Positions 46,035 to 58,027 of a DNA stretch of 64,000 bases are shown here, one piece after another. Under the pieces are notes generated by a model. That model was not told where the DNA came from. It did no database searches and saw nothing but the letters and a program-made list of their open reading frames with translations. The stretch lies in NCBI GenBank assembly GCA_030765065.1, contig CM060977.1:98969795-99033794 (forward strand). The letters run 5' to 3'. The translations under genes were made by a program, and so were the position numbers. The stretch comes from Deroplatys truncata. Its lineage: Eukaryota; Arthropoda; Insecta; Mantodea; Mantidae. The first letter of the stretch is position 1, and the number at the start of each line of letters is the position of its first letter.

Positions 46035-47012
46035 TGAGGCAGTATTTTTAACACTTAAATGATTTCACTCAAATTATATAATATGTAAATTCAATAACAG
46101 CCTGCCTTGAAGCAATATGTGTATGTAATAATTTGTAAAATGTATATAACAGTCATTGCATATGCTTATATTATTGTATCCATGTGTAATAATGTTATGT
46201 GAATATATTACGTAATTTAATAATGTAGAAGCTGTGAGAATAATAAGTTAAACGTTGCTAACAATGAGGTAACAATGAGGTAACCTTGAGGCAATAATGA
46301 GTTTGAGAGTTTAAATGTTATTTGGGATTCCTGGAAGCATTAATGTAAATTTTAGTGACAGTTTAAAAATAGCCAATGAACAACCAGAAATAGCTTTAGT
46401 TAAATGAAGGTATTCTATTCGAGTAGGAGACTTTAAATACAGAAATTTACAAGTTTAGACGGTTGAAATCAATTCAGTTGCCTCCAAACAGTGCTCATAA
46501 CCAGACGTGTTGTCTGCAGACAGTGATTGTAACCGGATACTTGTGCATCCTCGAGAGATTTAATACGTATTCGTGTGAGATGAAAATAGTATACGTGTTA
46601 AAAAGTGTAACTAATTAATAAAAACAATCTCACAGCTCTCAACGTCAGTGAAGTGCTATTTATTTTGTGTCAAGGATTAATAAAAATGAGTGAATTAAAA
46701 CTTAAAATCTGTGTAAGCCTACATTCTTGTCGCATCGCGGCCTGCCAAGACATTCATGTCTGTAAAATAATACTGCCGCAACCGAGGCAATTACAAAGTT
46801 AATATTTTTTTTTTTAACTTAGGGCAAAGGCCAACTGAAAATACATTTGGGGCGAAGGCTACCGGAAACTGTTTACCGTAAGTGCGGTTGCAACTACTTC
46901 AAGTGTTCGGCTGCCCAACAGTTAAAATATAATACAGCATCTACAAACTGACTTTCCATACATAGCAATAACAAATTACTTCTTCAAATTGGCGTCCATA
47001 CGTGGAGCTAAA
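46035..47012 (+). mobile_element. LTR element L3, copy 1 (LTR plus leader)
   Basis: LTR about 46035-46780: TGAGGCAGTATTTTTAACAC to ..AATACTGCCGCA. Leader to about 47012 with TTAGGGCAAAGG, GCTACCGGAAAC, GTGCGGTTGCAACTACTTC and CTTCAAATTGGCGTCCATACG. Matches 32225-33379 inverted over about 1 kb. The termini (TGAGGCAGTA / TACTGCCGCA) resemble those of L4. Superfamily not determined. Confidence 0.65.
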
Positions 47013-47869
47013 TAAATAAATAAACAACTCCAACGTAAAGACAATATCTTCTTCAAAGTACTTACATTGCCTTGTGCTAGACAATGTGGGAGTGAGAGGG
47101 AAATATGAAAAGAATGGGGGTCACGAAATGGCAACGCATAGTTAATAACAATGCCTCATTCGATAGAGAGCAACAGTCTTTCAATCTGAAATGGACTGCA
47201 GTCACAGTTGAAGCAGAAGAAGGGGTTTTAGGAAGAAAATCGTGAGCTATCCGTGGCGCTAAGCAATAAGAATACATGGAGAAAAGAACACTACAGTCTG
47301 ACTATGGAACACAACAGTACAACGTGCCGTGGAGATAATATGATTCTATCTGTTACCAATTTCTTATTGGAAAGTTACACATAAGTTGCTGAGTTCGGCA
47401 GAATTCCAACAGGTGTCACTAACAGACACATTTTCATACGCAGTGTGTATCTACCACACGATAGAATAATTTTTCTAAAACGAGAGTATTTACGTTTCCT
47501 TCGTCTTGGAAAGTATTGGTGAATTCTTTCAGCATCACAGAGATCATAACTTTCGCCTCTGTAAAGATCTTTCGCGGATCGAAGATGCTAACATTGGACA
47601 TGTAGTACAGAAAATACCGCATTCAATTCGGAATGCGCGACGTGATCACTCCGCCACTGAAGATGAATAATGCAGAAGGCAAAGAACTTTCTCCTTCTCT
47701 TGCGGAAACACTTTTCTTAAATAATTCAGGATTTGTGAAAGCAAGTTGCATTCTTGATCGATATAAGTTGGAAACCAACGGGGGAGGAAATTTGTACTGC
47801 TCTTGAAGACCGGACTACTTCAACCACGAGAAGCAAAGCTTTAATGGACGCTGCTTCTAAAAACATTCT
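47013..47869. other. Unassigned sequence downstream of L3 leader
   Basis: Could be decayed retroelement interior, but no gag, protease or RT motif is readable. Confidence 0.35.
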
Positions 47870-49574
47870 TGTGTGATTCATTCATATGACTTTCTCTACC
47901 TCTACATTTTATTAATGGGTATACAAATTATTATTACTCAAGCTTATTTTTCTATCTACTACTTTTAATTCACATAAATCTTTGCAGAATTAGCTATATT
48001 ACAAATTTCGTTAGGATCCAAAGAGAACAGCGGTAGTCAAATTTCAAGCTATACGCTGTCTTAAAATTCCATACTGTTTCCATTCAATCGCGAGAAACAA
48101 CTGGATTTGACAAGACTTAAAAGAATGATCAAAAAATCAACAATTCGAACCCTTAATAACGGATATCTAGAAAACGTCTTATATTACAAAAACTTAGTTC
48201 AAACAAATTGCGCTTTTTAAAGAGATCTATATTTTTTCATCTATCCCTTTTCGTTTACCAGTTAAACAAGATCATACAAAACTTTTGCTGAAAGTTTGGA
48301 CTCTAGTAGCTTTTCCCAGAAAATTCCAGCTATATATTTTATTTGACATATAATATTTATTTTATATATAATATATATTTATTCATAAAACGTTAGATAC
48401 ATTTTTAGATAATAAAAATGTTCAATGTAAAAGGTAGTTTAGGGTGAGGCATTTTCTAGAAAATTCTCGTGACGTATCTTTGGAGGTACTGACCCGAGTA
48501 CCAGGTTTGGTATTTATCCTACTTTTCGTTTTGAGTTTTGCTGTTTACAGACACACACACGGACCTTTTTCTAAAATGCTATTCTGGACTCATAGAGCGC
48601 CAAAACATATTTCCGGTGAAATCTCAGTTGTCGCAGTAACCTGTTCGTGTTATCTTTTTTACTTGGCCCCTATTATTGTTTTACTATTTTGAATTTTGGG
48701 TTCTTTGTCCTCCGGCTAGCTATTATTACTCATTCGAGCAAATATCTCTTGAACAGGGTGTGTAAACGGAAAGGAGTTGTTACTAAAAGATAACACAGAT
48801 AAAAGAATTTGTTTTTAAACCTTTATTGCCGTCACACATAATTAATTTCACATATTTAATCTTGATACACGCCTGACTGAAACTGTTATATTTTCGAATG
48901 TAACTACAATCACTTATTTGCCGCGCAGTATTAATTCGCGTATTTCACATTTTGTAACTAACTTTACGACGCAAGAGTTTCTGTAGAATTGTGTAACGTG
49001 TACTTCGTGAATGCTTCCTTAGAACTGCCTGACGTGTAACTCGAGAGAGATTTCTTAGAACTGCGCGACGTTTACCTTGTTAATAATTTTGTAGAACTGC
49101 GCGATACTTGCCGTTGGCTCAAGAATTTATACTCCCTCACCCCGATGTGCTTAAAAATTATAATAGAGCTGCTATTGGTTAATAAATCGCGCCGACATTA
49201 GCGTGTGTTTTATAAGCCAGTCAAAATTACAAACACATATGCTCTAGGGAAGATATTCCCTACATTTCTAAAGAAAGGCGCGCTACCCTGTCGTCATTTG
49301 TTTGTCTCTTCTAATTGATAAATAACTCACCCCATAGCTTCATTGTTACCCACTCCTATTGTCAGTTTCAGTAGGCCGTGTAAACTTACTTCCTAACAAT
49401 GCTTATAGCTAACAAACATACAAAATCATTGTCATACAATAATGTTAATTTACACTACAATCACACTGGCATTCACAGTGTTGTGATATAAAATACTGCC
49501 TCACAGTTTAACATGTTTTGTTGGCATGCAATATCTTCTCTATCTACTACTCATATACATGTGGTAGAGAAAGA
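47870..49574 (-). repeat. Family A, R copy split by solo LTR L4
   Basis: From GTGTGATTCATTCATATGACTTTCTCTACC to 48628. Resumes at 49504 (CAGTTTAACATGTTTTGTTGG) and ends with the hairpin CTTCTCTATCTACTACTCATATACATGTGGTAGAGAAAG. Confidence 0.8.
48629..49503 (-). mobile_element. Solo LTR L4, 875 bp
   Basis: On the minus strand TGAGGCAGTATTTTATATC to ..GGTTACTGCGACA. Flanked by CAGT(T) on both sides (48625-48629, 49504-49508). Contains a TATAAAAC (minus) near 49212 and a four-fold block of about 45-48 bp each starting TAGAACTGCGCGAC or a variant (48985-49130). No interior present. Confidence 0.8.
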
Positions 49575-50130
49575 AGAAAACTAATCACTTCCCAGTTGAG
49601 AAAACTACAAGCATTTTAAAAATTTACAACAAAAACAAGGAATATTTTGGTCGGGAATGGTCAATTCTACCAAAGGTATATGATATAAATTGTACGCTTT
49701 AACGATATCTATATTTGTTTGTTTAATGAGGTATTGTCTATATCTGACGCTTTAAGAATTATGCAAAGGTCATGAAGAAGAAAGAATCCTGAAAAGCATT
49801 TTGAAAATGTTTAGGATGTACATGCCATTTGCGTTGAAAATATCTTAAGCAATGATATTTTAATTAAAAATAAAAAATAACAAAACTATTGTCATGTAAA
49901 GTGTAGTTTCTGGTCGGAGGATTTTTTTGAAAACTTGTGTCGGCTATCTTTGAAAGATACTGAATCAAATACGAAGTTTGAATTATTCTGGTCTCTCTCC
50001 CTCTATTACACACGCACGCACGAACGCACGCACACACGCACACACACTGGACTATTTTTGGAGTCAGGGTCTCAAAACGTGTATTTTCGGGAAAATTACA
50101 ACTCTCAAATTTTGCATGGAATGCAAGGTA
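49575..50130 (-). repeat. Family A, R fragment with (AC)n
   Basis: ATTGTCTATATCTGACGCTTTAAG through TGGTCGGAGGATTTTTTTG and an (AC)n-like tract (50005-50048) at the usual internal site. Confidence 0.75.
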
Positions 50131-50139
50131 CACATTGAA

Positions 50140-51300
50140 GACATGATAAATAAAGTGTGTGCAAGGTATTTGCATTAAAAGTAGAATGTATACATTTAAT
50201 TTTCTGGGAATAGCTTGTGAAGTCCTTTTCATTCTGAAAGACCTTTGTGTAATTGGCATACCGAAAATTTAAATCTCTTTTAAAGGGCATAATTCTTGTC
50301 AAATAAAATGATTTGTGACTGTTTCAGAGATATAGTTTATTATTGGTTTGAATGCTCAAATTCTTACGGCTACTGAGCACATCTAGCGGCAAGTTTAGAC
50401 AACAGCCTGCCATTTGGTTTGTCTCTCTATGACCGTTATTTCCGAGCTGCAGCCGCTGTAGCGAACACGTGCGCAAGCTGTTCGTCGGATTCGTGACAAA
50501 GTGACAATGAAAGACCTTGAAGAACAACCTGTGTGTGAAATTTTGCTACAAATAGTTGCATGCAGTGTTATGCGTGGTTTAAGCGTTCTGAACACGGCAG
50601 AATGTCGGTCGGGGAGGCTCCCAGGTCTGGTCAACCTTCCACATCAACAAATGATGACTATTTCGAGATTATTCATTAGGAATTTGTACCACGTGGTCAG
50701 ATGGTAAACAAGTAAGATCACCAGGGAATTTTAGCGCGTTTGAGGGATGCTGTGCGCAGGAAGAGACCTGAATTGTGGAAAAACCAGACCTGGATGTTGC
50801 ATCATGAAGCGCTCCTTGTCGGCAGCTAGCTGGTTGGCAAAACATCAGACTCCCGTTTTGCCCATCCACCCTATACTCCGGCCCTAGCCACAGCAGGCTT
50901 TTTCCTGTTTCTCAAACATAAAACCGTGTTGAAAGCACGTCGTTTCCAAACCACAGAGAAGATTCCGGACAATGCGACCTTTGCCGATCCCAGAAAGTGC
51001 ATTCCTGAAGCCTTTCCAAAAATAAAGAAAACGTTGGGAACAGTGTATTTCCAGTAAATAACTACTTTTACAGTGCTTAAAGTGTTATACATTACGCAAT
51101 AAAGATATTCGGTCTGTTGAACACACCTCGTATTTCTAACCAATCAAAATGCGACTCGCTTTTTAAAACCCCTTCTTATACCAACTACGAAATGTGTAAT
51201 GGAAGTTCCTCTCGATTATCAAGAACTAAATAAAAAAAAACTTTTCTAAGAATTATTTGTAGAAATGTGGTTAAAGAGAGTCATGTGAATGCAACGCATA
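50140..51300 (+). repeat. Family A, F copy split by mariner 5
   Basis: AATTTTCTGGGAATAGCTTGTG to TTGAATGCTCAAATTCTT near 50362. Resumes after 51132 with ACCAACTACGAAATGTGTAATGG and ends GAGAGTCATGTGAATGCAACG. Confidence 0.7.
50370..51130 (+). pseudogene. Mariner 5, truncated and internally deleted
   Basis: N-terminal traces at about 50520-50650 (GRMSVGEAPRSGQPSTSTND) jump directly to EFVPRGQMVNK, RLRDAVRRKRPELWKNQTW, LHHEALLVGS (second D-block DNA replaced by E/A), HPPYTPALATAGFFLF (third D lost) and TVLKARRFQTTEKI..IPEAFPKIKK. The first catalytic D lies in the missing segment. Right terminal repeat ..ACACACCTCG then TA at 51131; the left one is not found. The family is the one with HHDNAPAHxS and PHPPYSPDLAPADFFLF motifs. 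Confidence 0.8.
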
Positions 51301-52904
51301 AAGAATTGTTTACTTAAAACTGTCCTGATAACTCCATTGGTATAAAAGCGATATCCAGTTTTGTTATGTGAGCTTTAGTTGCTTTAAACTTGATTTAACT
51401 GCATATTCTTCCATTAACATCATGAACTTTCCTGATTACATTATTTTCGAATCCACTATTAAATCCATTGCTTTTAATTTGCAGTTCCTCTTTGCTTTTC
51501 TGGCTTCATTTGTTGCTTGTTAATTGCGATCTCAACAGACTAAAACATAATCCTCCTTAATAATGGATTTATTGTAAGAAATAAATGGCAGAATTATGCT
51601 TTTTGTTGTATCTCTTTCTGGAATTTTAACATATGAATGACAGAGTGACGCCTTTGGTTGTATTGCCTTTTTCTGTAATTTAAACACCTCATTTTCTCAC
51701 ATGGAAGTTTTCATTATATTATTATATGCTAACAGGTTTATTTACTCTCTGAAGGCAGCAGTGGATTTTTAATTTGACTAAATCTAATAAATATTCCGGA
51801 CGGATTTTGCTCTTTTTCCCAGATATATGTATATACTTGGTATAAACTGCAAGTTATTTAGTACGAGTCGAAGTGCTCTCTGCCGTTAAAACAGCCTCTA
51901 TTTCAGGCCGAAAATATGCTGTTGGTGGAGTCTGGCTAAACACGTTGGTTGCTCTCTCAAACCTGTGAATTAGGATGGGGTGGGCCCAGGTTAAATAATC
52001 GGTAGTACGGCATGCCATGAATGATAACATGGCATGTAGAAACACCCAGTGTGATACATGTTTTGTATATTTTCGAAACATATTGCTATACTCATCTTTT
52101 TAAGTAATATTGTATTTGTGGGTTCCTTGTAATAAACCACTTATATTCTTTAAAAACTATGGAATTTTATTAGAATAAATAATAATATAAATTTAAATTA
52201 ACAGAGCTGTTTGGAAAAAGGGTGGGGCACACTTACAGTCCTAAAGTATTTAAAATTTTAAACGCATCTTCAGGTGGAAAAAAAAATATCCTTGGAAATT
52301 GTAGTCACATGTGTAATCTATCACATAAAAGTGTTAGAAAAAACAGTTTTTTATAAATTTTTGTCTACCTTCTTCCATTAAGTGCATATTCATTCATTAA
52401 AAACATTAACTGTCCCGATTATATTTTTCGAATCCATTGTTTTTAGTTTCTAGTTCCCTGGCTGTTAATAAGGCCTCATAGTAGTGTATTGCGATACAAG
52501 TACTAAATGATCTATGCAGAACAACGAAGAACTTTGAAAACATGAGACAAAGTCAGTATTTTCAAAAAGGCTTAAGACATGTGTAAGGCATACTAAATTT
52601 TCGTCGGTGGTAAATAATAGAACATTTACGCGAAAATAAAATGAATTATTCTCTAGCCTGAAGTAACTGGAGATCTAATAGTCACGCTTGTTGACCAAGA
52701 CAGTCAACAACTGAAGCCGAGGTGGCTACTTGTGCCAGAAGAGATATACTTAAATGCTGTATGAATTAAATCGTAAGTAAATGTTAACAAATAAATGAAG
52801 TAGACTTCGTTGGTAAAATTCAAAGGGTAAAAATAAAAAACGCACGGAGTTCTTTCTCACTCTCCTTCTTTCTTTCCTTCTTTCTCGTGTTCATATAAAG
52901 AGAA
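51301..52904. other. Unassigned sequence
   Basis: About 1.6 kb without recognised gene or repeat. Diverged AT-rich parts share ACTGTCCxGATTACATTATTTTCGAATCC-like strings at 51410 and 52400, suggesting an old local duplication. Confidence 0.35.
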
Positions 52905-53662
52905 CAGAATTTCAACGCTATCACGTCTGTGGCTCGCATTCGGGAGGTCCTGGGTTCGATTCCTGTGGCCAACTTACCTGACCCATTGTTTTTTCTGGGG
53001 TTTTTCCCATATCGCCAGGCGAATGCTGGGAAGTATTCTCATATGCCCCAATTTCCTGTCCGTCCATTTCATCTCCATTCTGATTTCCCATTTTATTCCG
53101 TTGATCTCTTTCAGGGTTGGAAGTGTCCGTGATGGTATTTCGGTGTAGTGTGACAGGGGTAAAGGATGCTGTTTGTGACTCTCTCCGTCCCTCGGCTTTC
53201 CGCTGGCTGTCGGAAGTATCATAATCCCCTTGAGGGAAGTTAGATCCCCTGTGTGTGAGGTGGGTTCCCCGCTCTGCCTGTCCATCTGACTGGGAGTCTC
53301 TATATGAAAACTTAGGGACCCTGCCATTCCTATGCCGTCACTCCTGATTCCGGCCGCCGGTGTATCCTCTCGTCTCATCCTTCCTCCTGCAGACGCCCCT
53401 TGTGGGGTGTAGGCACAGTAAGTGGATCAGTGCCGAATCCACTCCGTAGTCAACCAATCCAAAGCTATCACATATCCATCAGTTTTGAGGGGTTTGGCTA
53501 TCGCTTTAGCTTAATATGTTCTACTTATACCTACCACGAATTGTTTAAATAAGTGATGAAGGTTTATCTGTATTAACATGAAATAGATGCAAGAATAAGC
53601 TTTGTAAGAATAGTTTGTAGAAGAGTGAGTAGAAAAAGTTATGTGAATGCTACACATATTTT
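52905..53662 (+). repeat. Family A, F fragment split by a SINE
   Basis: AGAATTTCAACGCTATCAC before, GCTATCACATATCCATCAG after, then GGCTATCGCTTTAGC and the distal end GAGTGAGTAGAAAAAGTTATGTGAATGC. Confidence 0.7.
52925..53463 (+). mobile_element. tRNA-derived SINE with target duplication GCTATCAC
   Basis: GCTATCAC at 52917-52924 and 53464-53471. The 5' end is clipped: the B-box GGGTTCGATTCC is present but the A-box is not. The body (GGGGTTTTTCCCATATCGCC, AGGGTTGGAAGTGTC, ACTTAGGGACCCTGCCATT, CGCCCCTTGTGGGG) matches 54868-55440. About 539 bp. Confidence 0.88.
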
Positions 53663-53674
53663 ATAGCAAAAGCT

Positions 53675-54640
53675 GCATATGTCTGTGTGTCAGTGAAAAA
53701 CATAACTCCAAAGTGAAAAGTTGGTTAAATACCAAACTTGATATTTAAGTTCACCATCTTTCAAAGATGCGAATCAAAACTTTTCAAGAAAATCTCCCCC
53801 ACACCGAACAACCTTTACATGGAACAATTTTCTAAATTTTTATTTGCTCAAAAATGGCTCTAACGAGTTAGATTAAAGTACTCTCTGTTTAAGATATTTT
53901 CATAACAAACGAAATATATATTTTGAATTTTCTGAGAAGAGCCTCGCAAATCTTCCTAATTCTGAATGACTTTTGTATAACTGGTAAACTGTAAAAATGG
54001 ACAAAGTTTTGCTACACAAAAATGCAGACCCCGTTAAAGCGCGCAGTTTATCATGCATATACTTTATGAGATTAACTATTTCCCAGATTTTTTGTATTGG
54101 TTTGAATACTTTTTGTAACTGAGAAGTCGCTGTTCGTTTTGTTTTTGTCGCGGCCATACAAACACAATGGAATTACAAAGCATCACATAGTGACATGCGC
54201 TTTGAATATGTGACTATCGCTTTATCTACGTATACTACAATTTATACTCTCTGTAAATGTGAACTTTTGCTTTTGGTTTTTAATTGAAGTCCTTTAAAAC
54301 CGGATAGACCATTACGGACGGTGAATGAACGAAATGGTTAAAATTATGCTCAAATGGGTCCGAGGTCCCTAAAGCTTAGAGTTACATGACATTCATCTTC
54401 TCAGGATAACAGGAAACCCTGGAGAAATCTTTATCCAAGTAACTCAACCTAACCGAGATTCGAACTCAAGGCCTCTTGAATGTGAGGCAGACACGCACAC
54501 CACAGGAATGGGCTAAATGTGAATTGGAAGTTGATCTGGATTATAAGAAGTAGACAGAAAAATAAGACTTAGTAAAAATAATCTGTAGAACGGTGAGAAG
54601 AGAAACCTATATGAAAGCAACACGTTAGATTTGTCTCGTA
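53675..54640 (+). repeat. Family A, F copy split by a small SINE
   Basis: TGTCTGTGTGTCAGTGAAAAAC through the interior to CTGTAAATGTGAA at 54263. Resumes at 54514 and ends GAACGGTGAGAAGAGAAACC. Confidence 0.75.
54264..54513 (-). mobile_element. Short SINE with 10-bp duplication TAAATGTGAA
   Basis: TAAATGTGAA occurs at 54254-54263 and 54514-54523. The minus strand starts in a tRNA-like head (GGTGTGCGTGTCTGCCTCAC.., TTGAGTTCGAATCTCGG) and ends in an A-rich tail (AATTAAAAACCAAAAGC..). 250 bp, a different SINE family from the longer ones nearby. Confidence 0.88.
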
Positions 54641-54775
54641 ATAATGTAAAGAGCATGGAGTTTCAAAGGCATCACATAAAAATCTGACCATCGTTTGAGC
54701 TACTGCATTCTTCTTATGCTTACAGCGAAGTTTGTAATGACAGTTCATTTCAATTAACAAGAGACTCTTCACTCA

Positions 54776-54868
54776 AGCCGTGTGTAGGACAAGGTGGGAA
54801 AGATAGAATCAGATTGAAAAACTCAGTCATAGCCGAGATTTGAACTAGCAATCTTCCTGTTTCCGCCC
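54776..54868 (-). mobile_element. tRNA-like SINE fragment
   Basis: AAGCCGTGTGTAGGACAAGG and AGTTCAAATCTCGGCTATG (minus) match the fragment at 34600-34710. Confidence 0.5.
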
Positions 54869-55440
54869 AGGTGGCAATGCGGTAACGCATGCGACTCGCA
54901 TTCAGAAGATTCCTTGTTTGCTTCCCGGCGACCGCTACTTTGACCCATGGGTTTTTTCGGGATTTTCCTGTATCGTCAGGCGAATGTTGATTCTCTCAGC
55001 CCCCGAATATCGTTCCATTCCTCATTTCATTCATCCTTAACCCCGTTAGATCTGTTTCTGGGTTGGAAGTGTCGGCGATGGTGTTTCGGTGCGGCGTGGC
55101 AGGGAAAAAGGACTCGCTCTGTGAAACTTTATCTGTCTCACTTCGGCTGGTTGCCCGGGTTTACGGAATGCCCCTTGGGGAGCGTTGGGCCCTCTGTATG
55201 GGATAGGGTTCCCGGTTTACCTGCCCGACTGTCGGGGCGTCTCAATCTGGAAACTTTAGGAACCTTGTCATTACCATGGCATCACTCCTGGTTCCGGCTG
55301 CCCGGAGTCTCGGTGTCTCTCATCTCGTCCCTCCTTTCCTCCGGGGCGCCCCCTCGAGGGGCACAAGTAGAATATCCTCATTCACTGAATCGGGGTCGGG
55401 TTCCCTCCGTTACACACCCCATTCAATTTCAGACCAGGGA
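54868..55440 (+). mobile_element. tRNA-derived SINE
   Basis: Head CCCAGGTGGCAATGCGGTAACGC..GTTTGCTTCCCGGCGACCGC. The body matches 52925-53463, including GGGTTGGAAGTGTCGGCGATGG, CTGGAAACTTTAGGAACC and GGCGCCCCCTCGAGGGGC. The 176-codon frame (54947-55477), the longest in the window, lies wholly inside it and is an artefact. Confidence 0.8.
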
Positions 55441-56131
55441 AGAGAAGCATTTTAAGAATTCAGAACGTGAATCATAACACAGAATTTTTTTCTTTCTTCC
55501 TTCAGATTTGTAGTTTGAAAGCAAGTTTACTTTTGAAAGCAACTTATTTTTAGAACAGAGAGCTTCCAAATGAACAATTGCAAAAAAAAGTACATGAACC
55601 GTTCTGCATTAACATTTTAGGAGACTGTTTTGAAAATGTAGCTTATATGTTATCCTAACCGAATAAAACAGCCAAATAGAAACTTCGTATTTTGTGCTAA
55701 ACGTTGCTTCGTCGGATCTATTAACATTTTCTCCTTTTAGATACAATAGCTATTTTTTATTCTACGTCCATTATATTTTTGGCATGGTTTTTCTTCCTTT
55801 GTCTCGTGAATGAGCGAAAGGGGAATTAAGTTTCAAATAAAACAATCTATTTATTTTTCAGCAACAAACGCAAAATATATCTCATTTTGAAGAAACTGCT
55901 GCCCAAACTGCTTCAACAGTTAATACAAGCTTAATATTACTTTTGCATCCGTATTTTTTAAAACGTTTCGTGAACGTGCCAACAGCATGGAACTGCACAC
56001 TTAGTGCTAAACGTTGTGATCGATCTCTACGAAAATTAAAAAGCAAAGCAAACTTATATTCAAGAAAATAAATACTCTCTGCTTCGGGGTGAGCGTAGAA
56101 CGGTCTACTGGTGGTAATTGTGAAACGATTA

Positions 56132-56176
<45 letters not shown>

Positions 56177-56599
56177 GAAACAAACATTAAAACAAGATAT
56201 GCATTATTTGCACCTTGTTTTCTTAAGAAAATTACTGAATAATGCATGTTACACTTCTCTAGCATCCGCGTAAACAATGCAATATTAGACCTTTAAACAA
56301 CATATGTACAGAAAATATTAATTTATTTCACTTGATAGATCTAGTAAAGATAAAAGTATTTAGTTTCGTCTTATTTTCTCTTAGAGTCAAATCTCTGAAT
56401 TGTACGAGCATACACAAAAGTAAATGTGACCTTTGAGACCTTACCGGCACTTATTGTTGGCTGTACATGAGTAGTCGAGAAGACATTTCTTTCCCCTCTT
56501 CTTCTACACCCCCTGGTCAACCGGAAAACATTTGGAACCTTCTGTACCTGCGATACCACAAATATTCTTCTTCATTCTGTTTACCCTCCTCTTATGTAG
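55441..56599. other. Unassigned sequence with (ATT)n microsatellite
   Basis: (ATT)n at about 56133-56177, which is Asn-coding in the 131-codon minus frame 55882-56277. No known domain on either side of it. Confidence 0.4.
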
Positions 56600-56945
56600 G
56601 ACTTACACCCCCCAGGACTTACAAGCGGATGCCTGGGGTCAGAGACCCGTCGAGGAGCAGACACTCATGGATCAGACAGAGCATCCAGGATGGGTGATAA
56701 ACCCGATGCCTGGTATGGGATGAAGGAAGTAGATGAAACGAAATGTTGGTGAAATGGATGAAAGGAAAGGTGATGGTGGAGCAGTTGGTGGAATGAATGG
56801 CGGGGGAAACCGGAGAACCCGGAGAAAACCCGCCCAGGCGCCACTTCGTCCACCACAAATCCCACATGCAGGTCCCTGGGATTGAACCCGGGCCACCTCG
56901 GTGGGAGGCGAGCGGTCTAACCACTCGGCCACGGCGCCGCCAATA
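56600..56945 (-). mobile_element. tRNA-derived SINE, well-preserved head
   Basis: Minus strand from 56943: GGCGCCGTGGCCGAGTGG (A-box TGGCCGAGTGG, typical of Leu/Ser tRNAs), TTAGACCGCTCGCCTCCC, then CCCGGGTTCAATCCCAGGG (B-box). The acceptor 3' strand is missing, so it is not a tRNA gene. The tail includes CTTGTAAGTCC..GGGGGGTGTAAGTCC, also seen at about 3115-3140. Confidence 0.8.
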
Positions 56946-57334
56946 CCACCAATATACCCAGAGAAAACTGAAAGACCTTCGGTGCCCCGTCGCACGAGTC
57001 AAACCATCTAGCTCACTCTCGCTAGACGTCCGAGGCGATCGTAACAATAGAGGCATCACAGAAACTGGTAACTATAAGTGCCGAAAATTTCCCTTTGGCT
57101 TTCGATATATCCAACATCCAGAGGGAGGAAAAAACCGGTACACATTTTTAAATTTGATTCTTGTAGAATATGTATTCGCTCCGGAACTAACCGGGTTTGG
57201 GGAGAATAAATGGTGCAAATTACCATAAAATCACGTTTCTTTTTTGATAGACCTATATATTGGAATTTCGTCTTTAATTTGATAAAAACGTTTACAATTA
57301 TTGTTCCAATACTTTCATTTAAAAAAGTTTACTT
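56946..57334. other. Unassigned sequence
   Basis: Part of the 143-codon plus frame 56797-57228, whose first half is SINE antisense; not a gene. Confidence 0.4.
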
Positions 57335-57745
57335 TCTCTACTACTAAGTAGAGAAGTAGAGGAAGTGTTGAGTCCACCCAAAACTCAATACCGAGATTTC
57401 CTTGGATGTACGCGTTTGAGACTCACTGAATAAAAATCCGTTGCGATATATTCACATGACATTCTCTACCCTCTATCTTCATTAGTTGATGAACAAACTA
57501 TTCTTACTAGAGCTTATTTTTCTTATCTACTACATTTAATCCAAATTAACGTTTGCAAAAAAAAGCTGCATTACACATTTCGTTATAGATATAAAGGGAA
57601 CGGCGATAGTCAAATGTTTAATAACTGTAAACTATACACTAGCCTTAAACTTCCATGCTGTTTCCATGACATCGAAGATGACAACTGAAAATCGATGGGA
57701 CTTTAAAATAATGACAAGTATTGAACATATGAATCATTAATAACG
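57335..57745. repeat. Family A: F hairpin end joined to an R copy
   Basis: 57328-57445 is F (ACTTTCTCTACTACTAAG.., ACTCAATACCGAGATTTCC). From 57447 R (ATATTCACATGACATTCTCTACCC) runs to about 57745. Confidence 0.7.
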
Positions 57746-58027
57746 TATACCATGCAACCTCCGGTTCACGAATCCATGTTTTAACGACCTCGACCATCCG
57801 TGTTGGGAGAGCTTTTGTGGCGTATGACAGTGCCAAACATTTATGGCGCGGATGCTTGCTCAAAGAATAGAGCATTCCCTTTTGACACTAGTGGGCTGTT
57901 TTCTTGATGGGTCGTTCATCGCCCTCTCTAGGTAGCTCCAGCAATGGAAGAGGTCTTCGAGCCAGGAAACCTTAGGGACTCCTGCCGGTCTACATGCGAC
58001 CTGTAGACTCCTGTGGTTTCTTCAGTT
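57746..58027. other. Unassigned GC-richer insert between family A copies
   Basis: CGGTTCACGAATCCATG.. to TTCAGTTCATCCCAACC. Includes an imperfect inverted pair GGTCTACATGCGACC / CTGTAGAC. Origin unknown. Confidence 0.35.

Noticed and set aside
49864..50259. 131-codon minus frame
   Set aside because: Crosses family A sequence and an (AC)n tract, giving alternating Cys/Val-Ala runs.
54947..55477. Longest frame in the window (176 codons)
   Set aside because: Lies entirely in a GC-rich tRNA-derived SINE whose other copies do not keep the frame.
56885..56945. tRNA-Leu/Ser gene on the minus strand
   Set aside because: Excellent A- and B-boxes, but no 3' acceptor strand pairs with GGCGCCG and the sequence continues into a SINE body.
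56619..57228. Frames of 107, 146 and 143 codons on both strands
   Set aside because: Overlap a SINE on both strands; one begins in antisense of the tRNA-like head.
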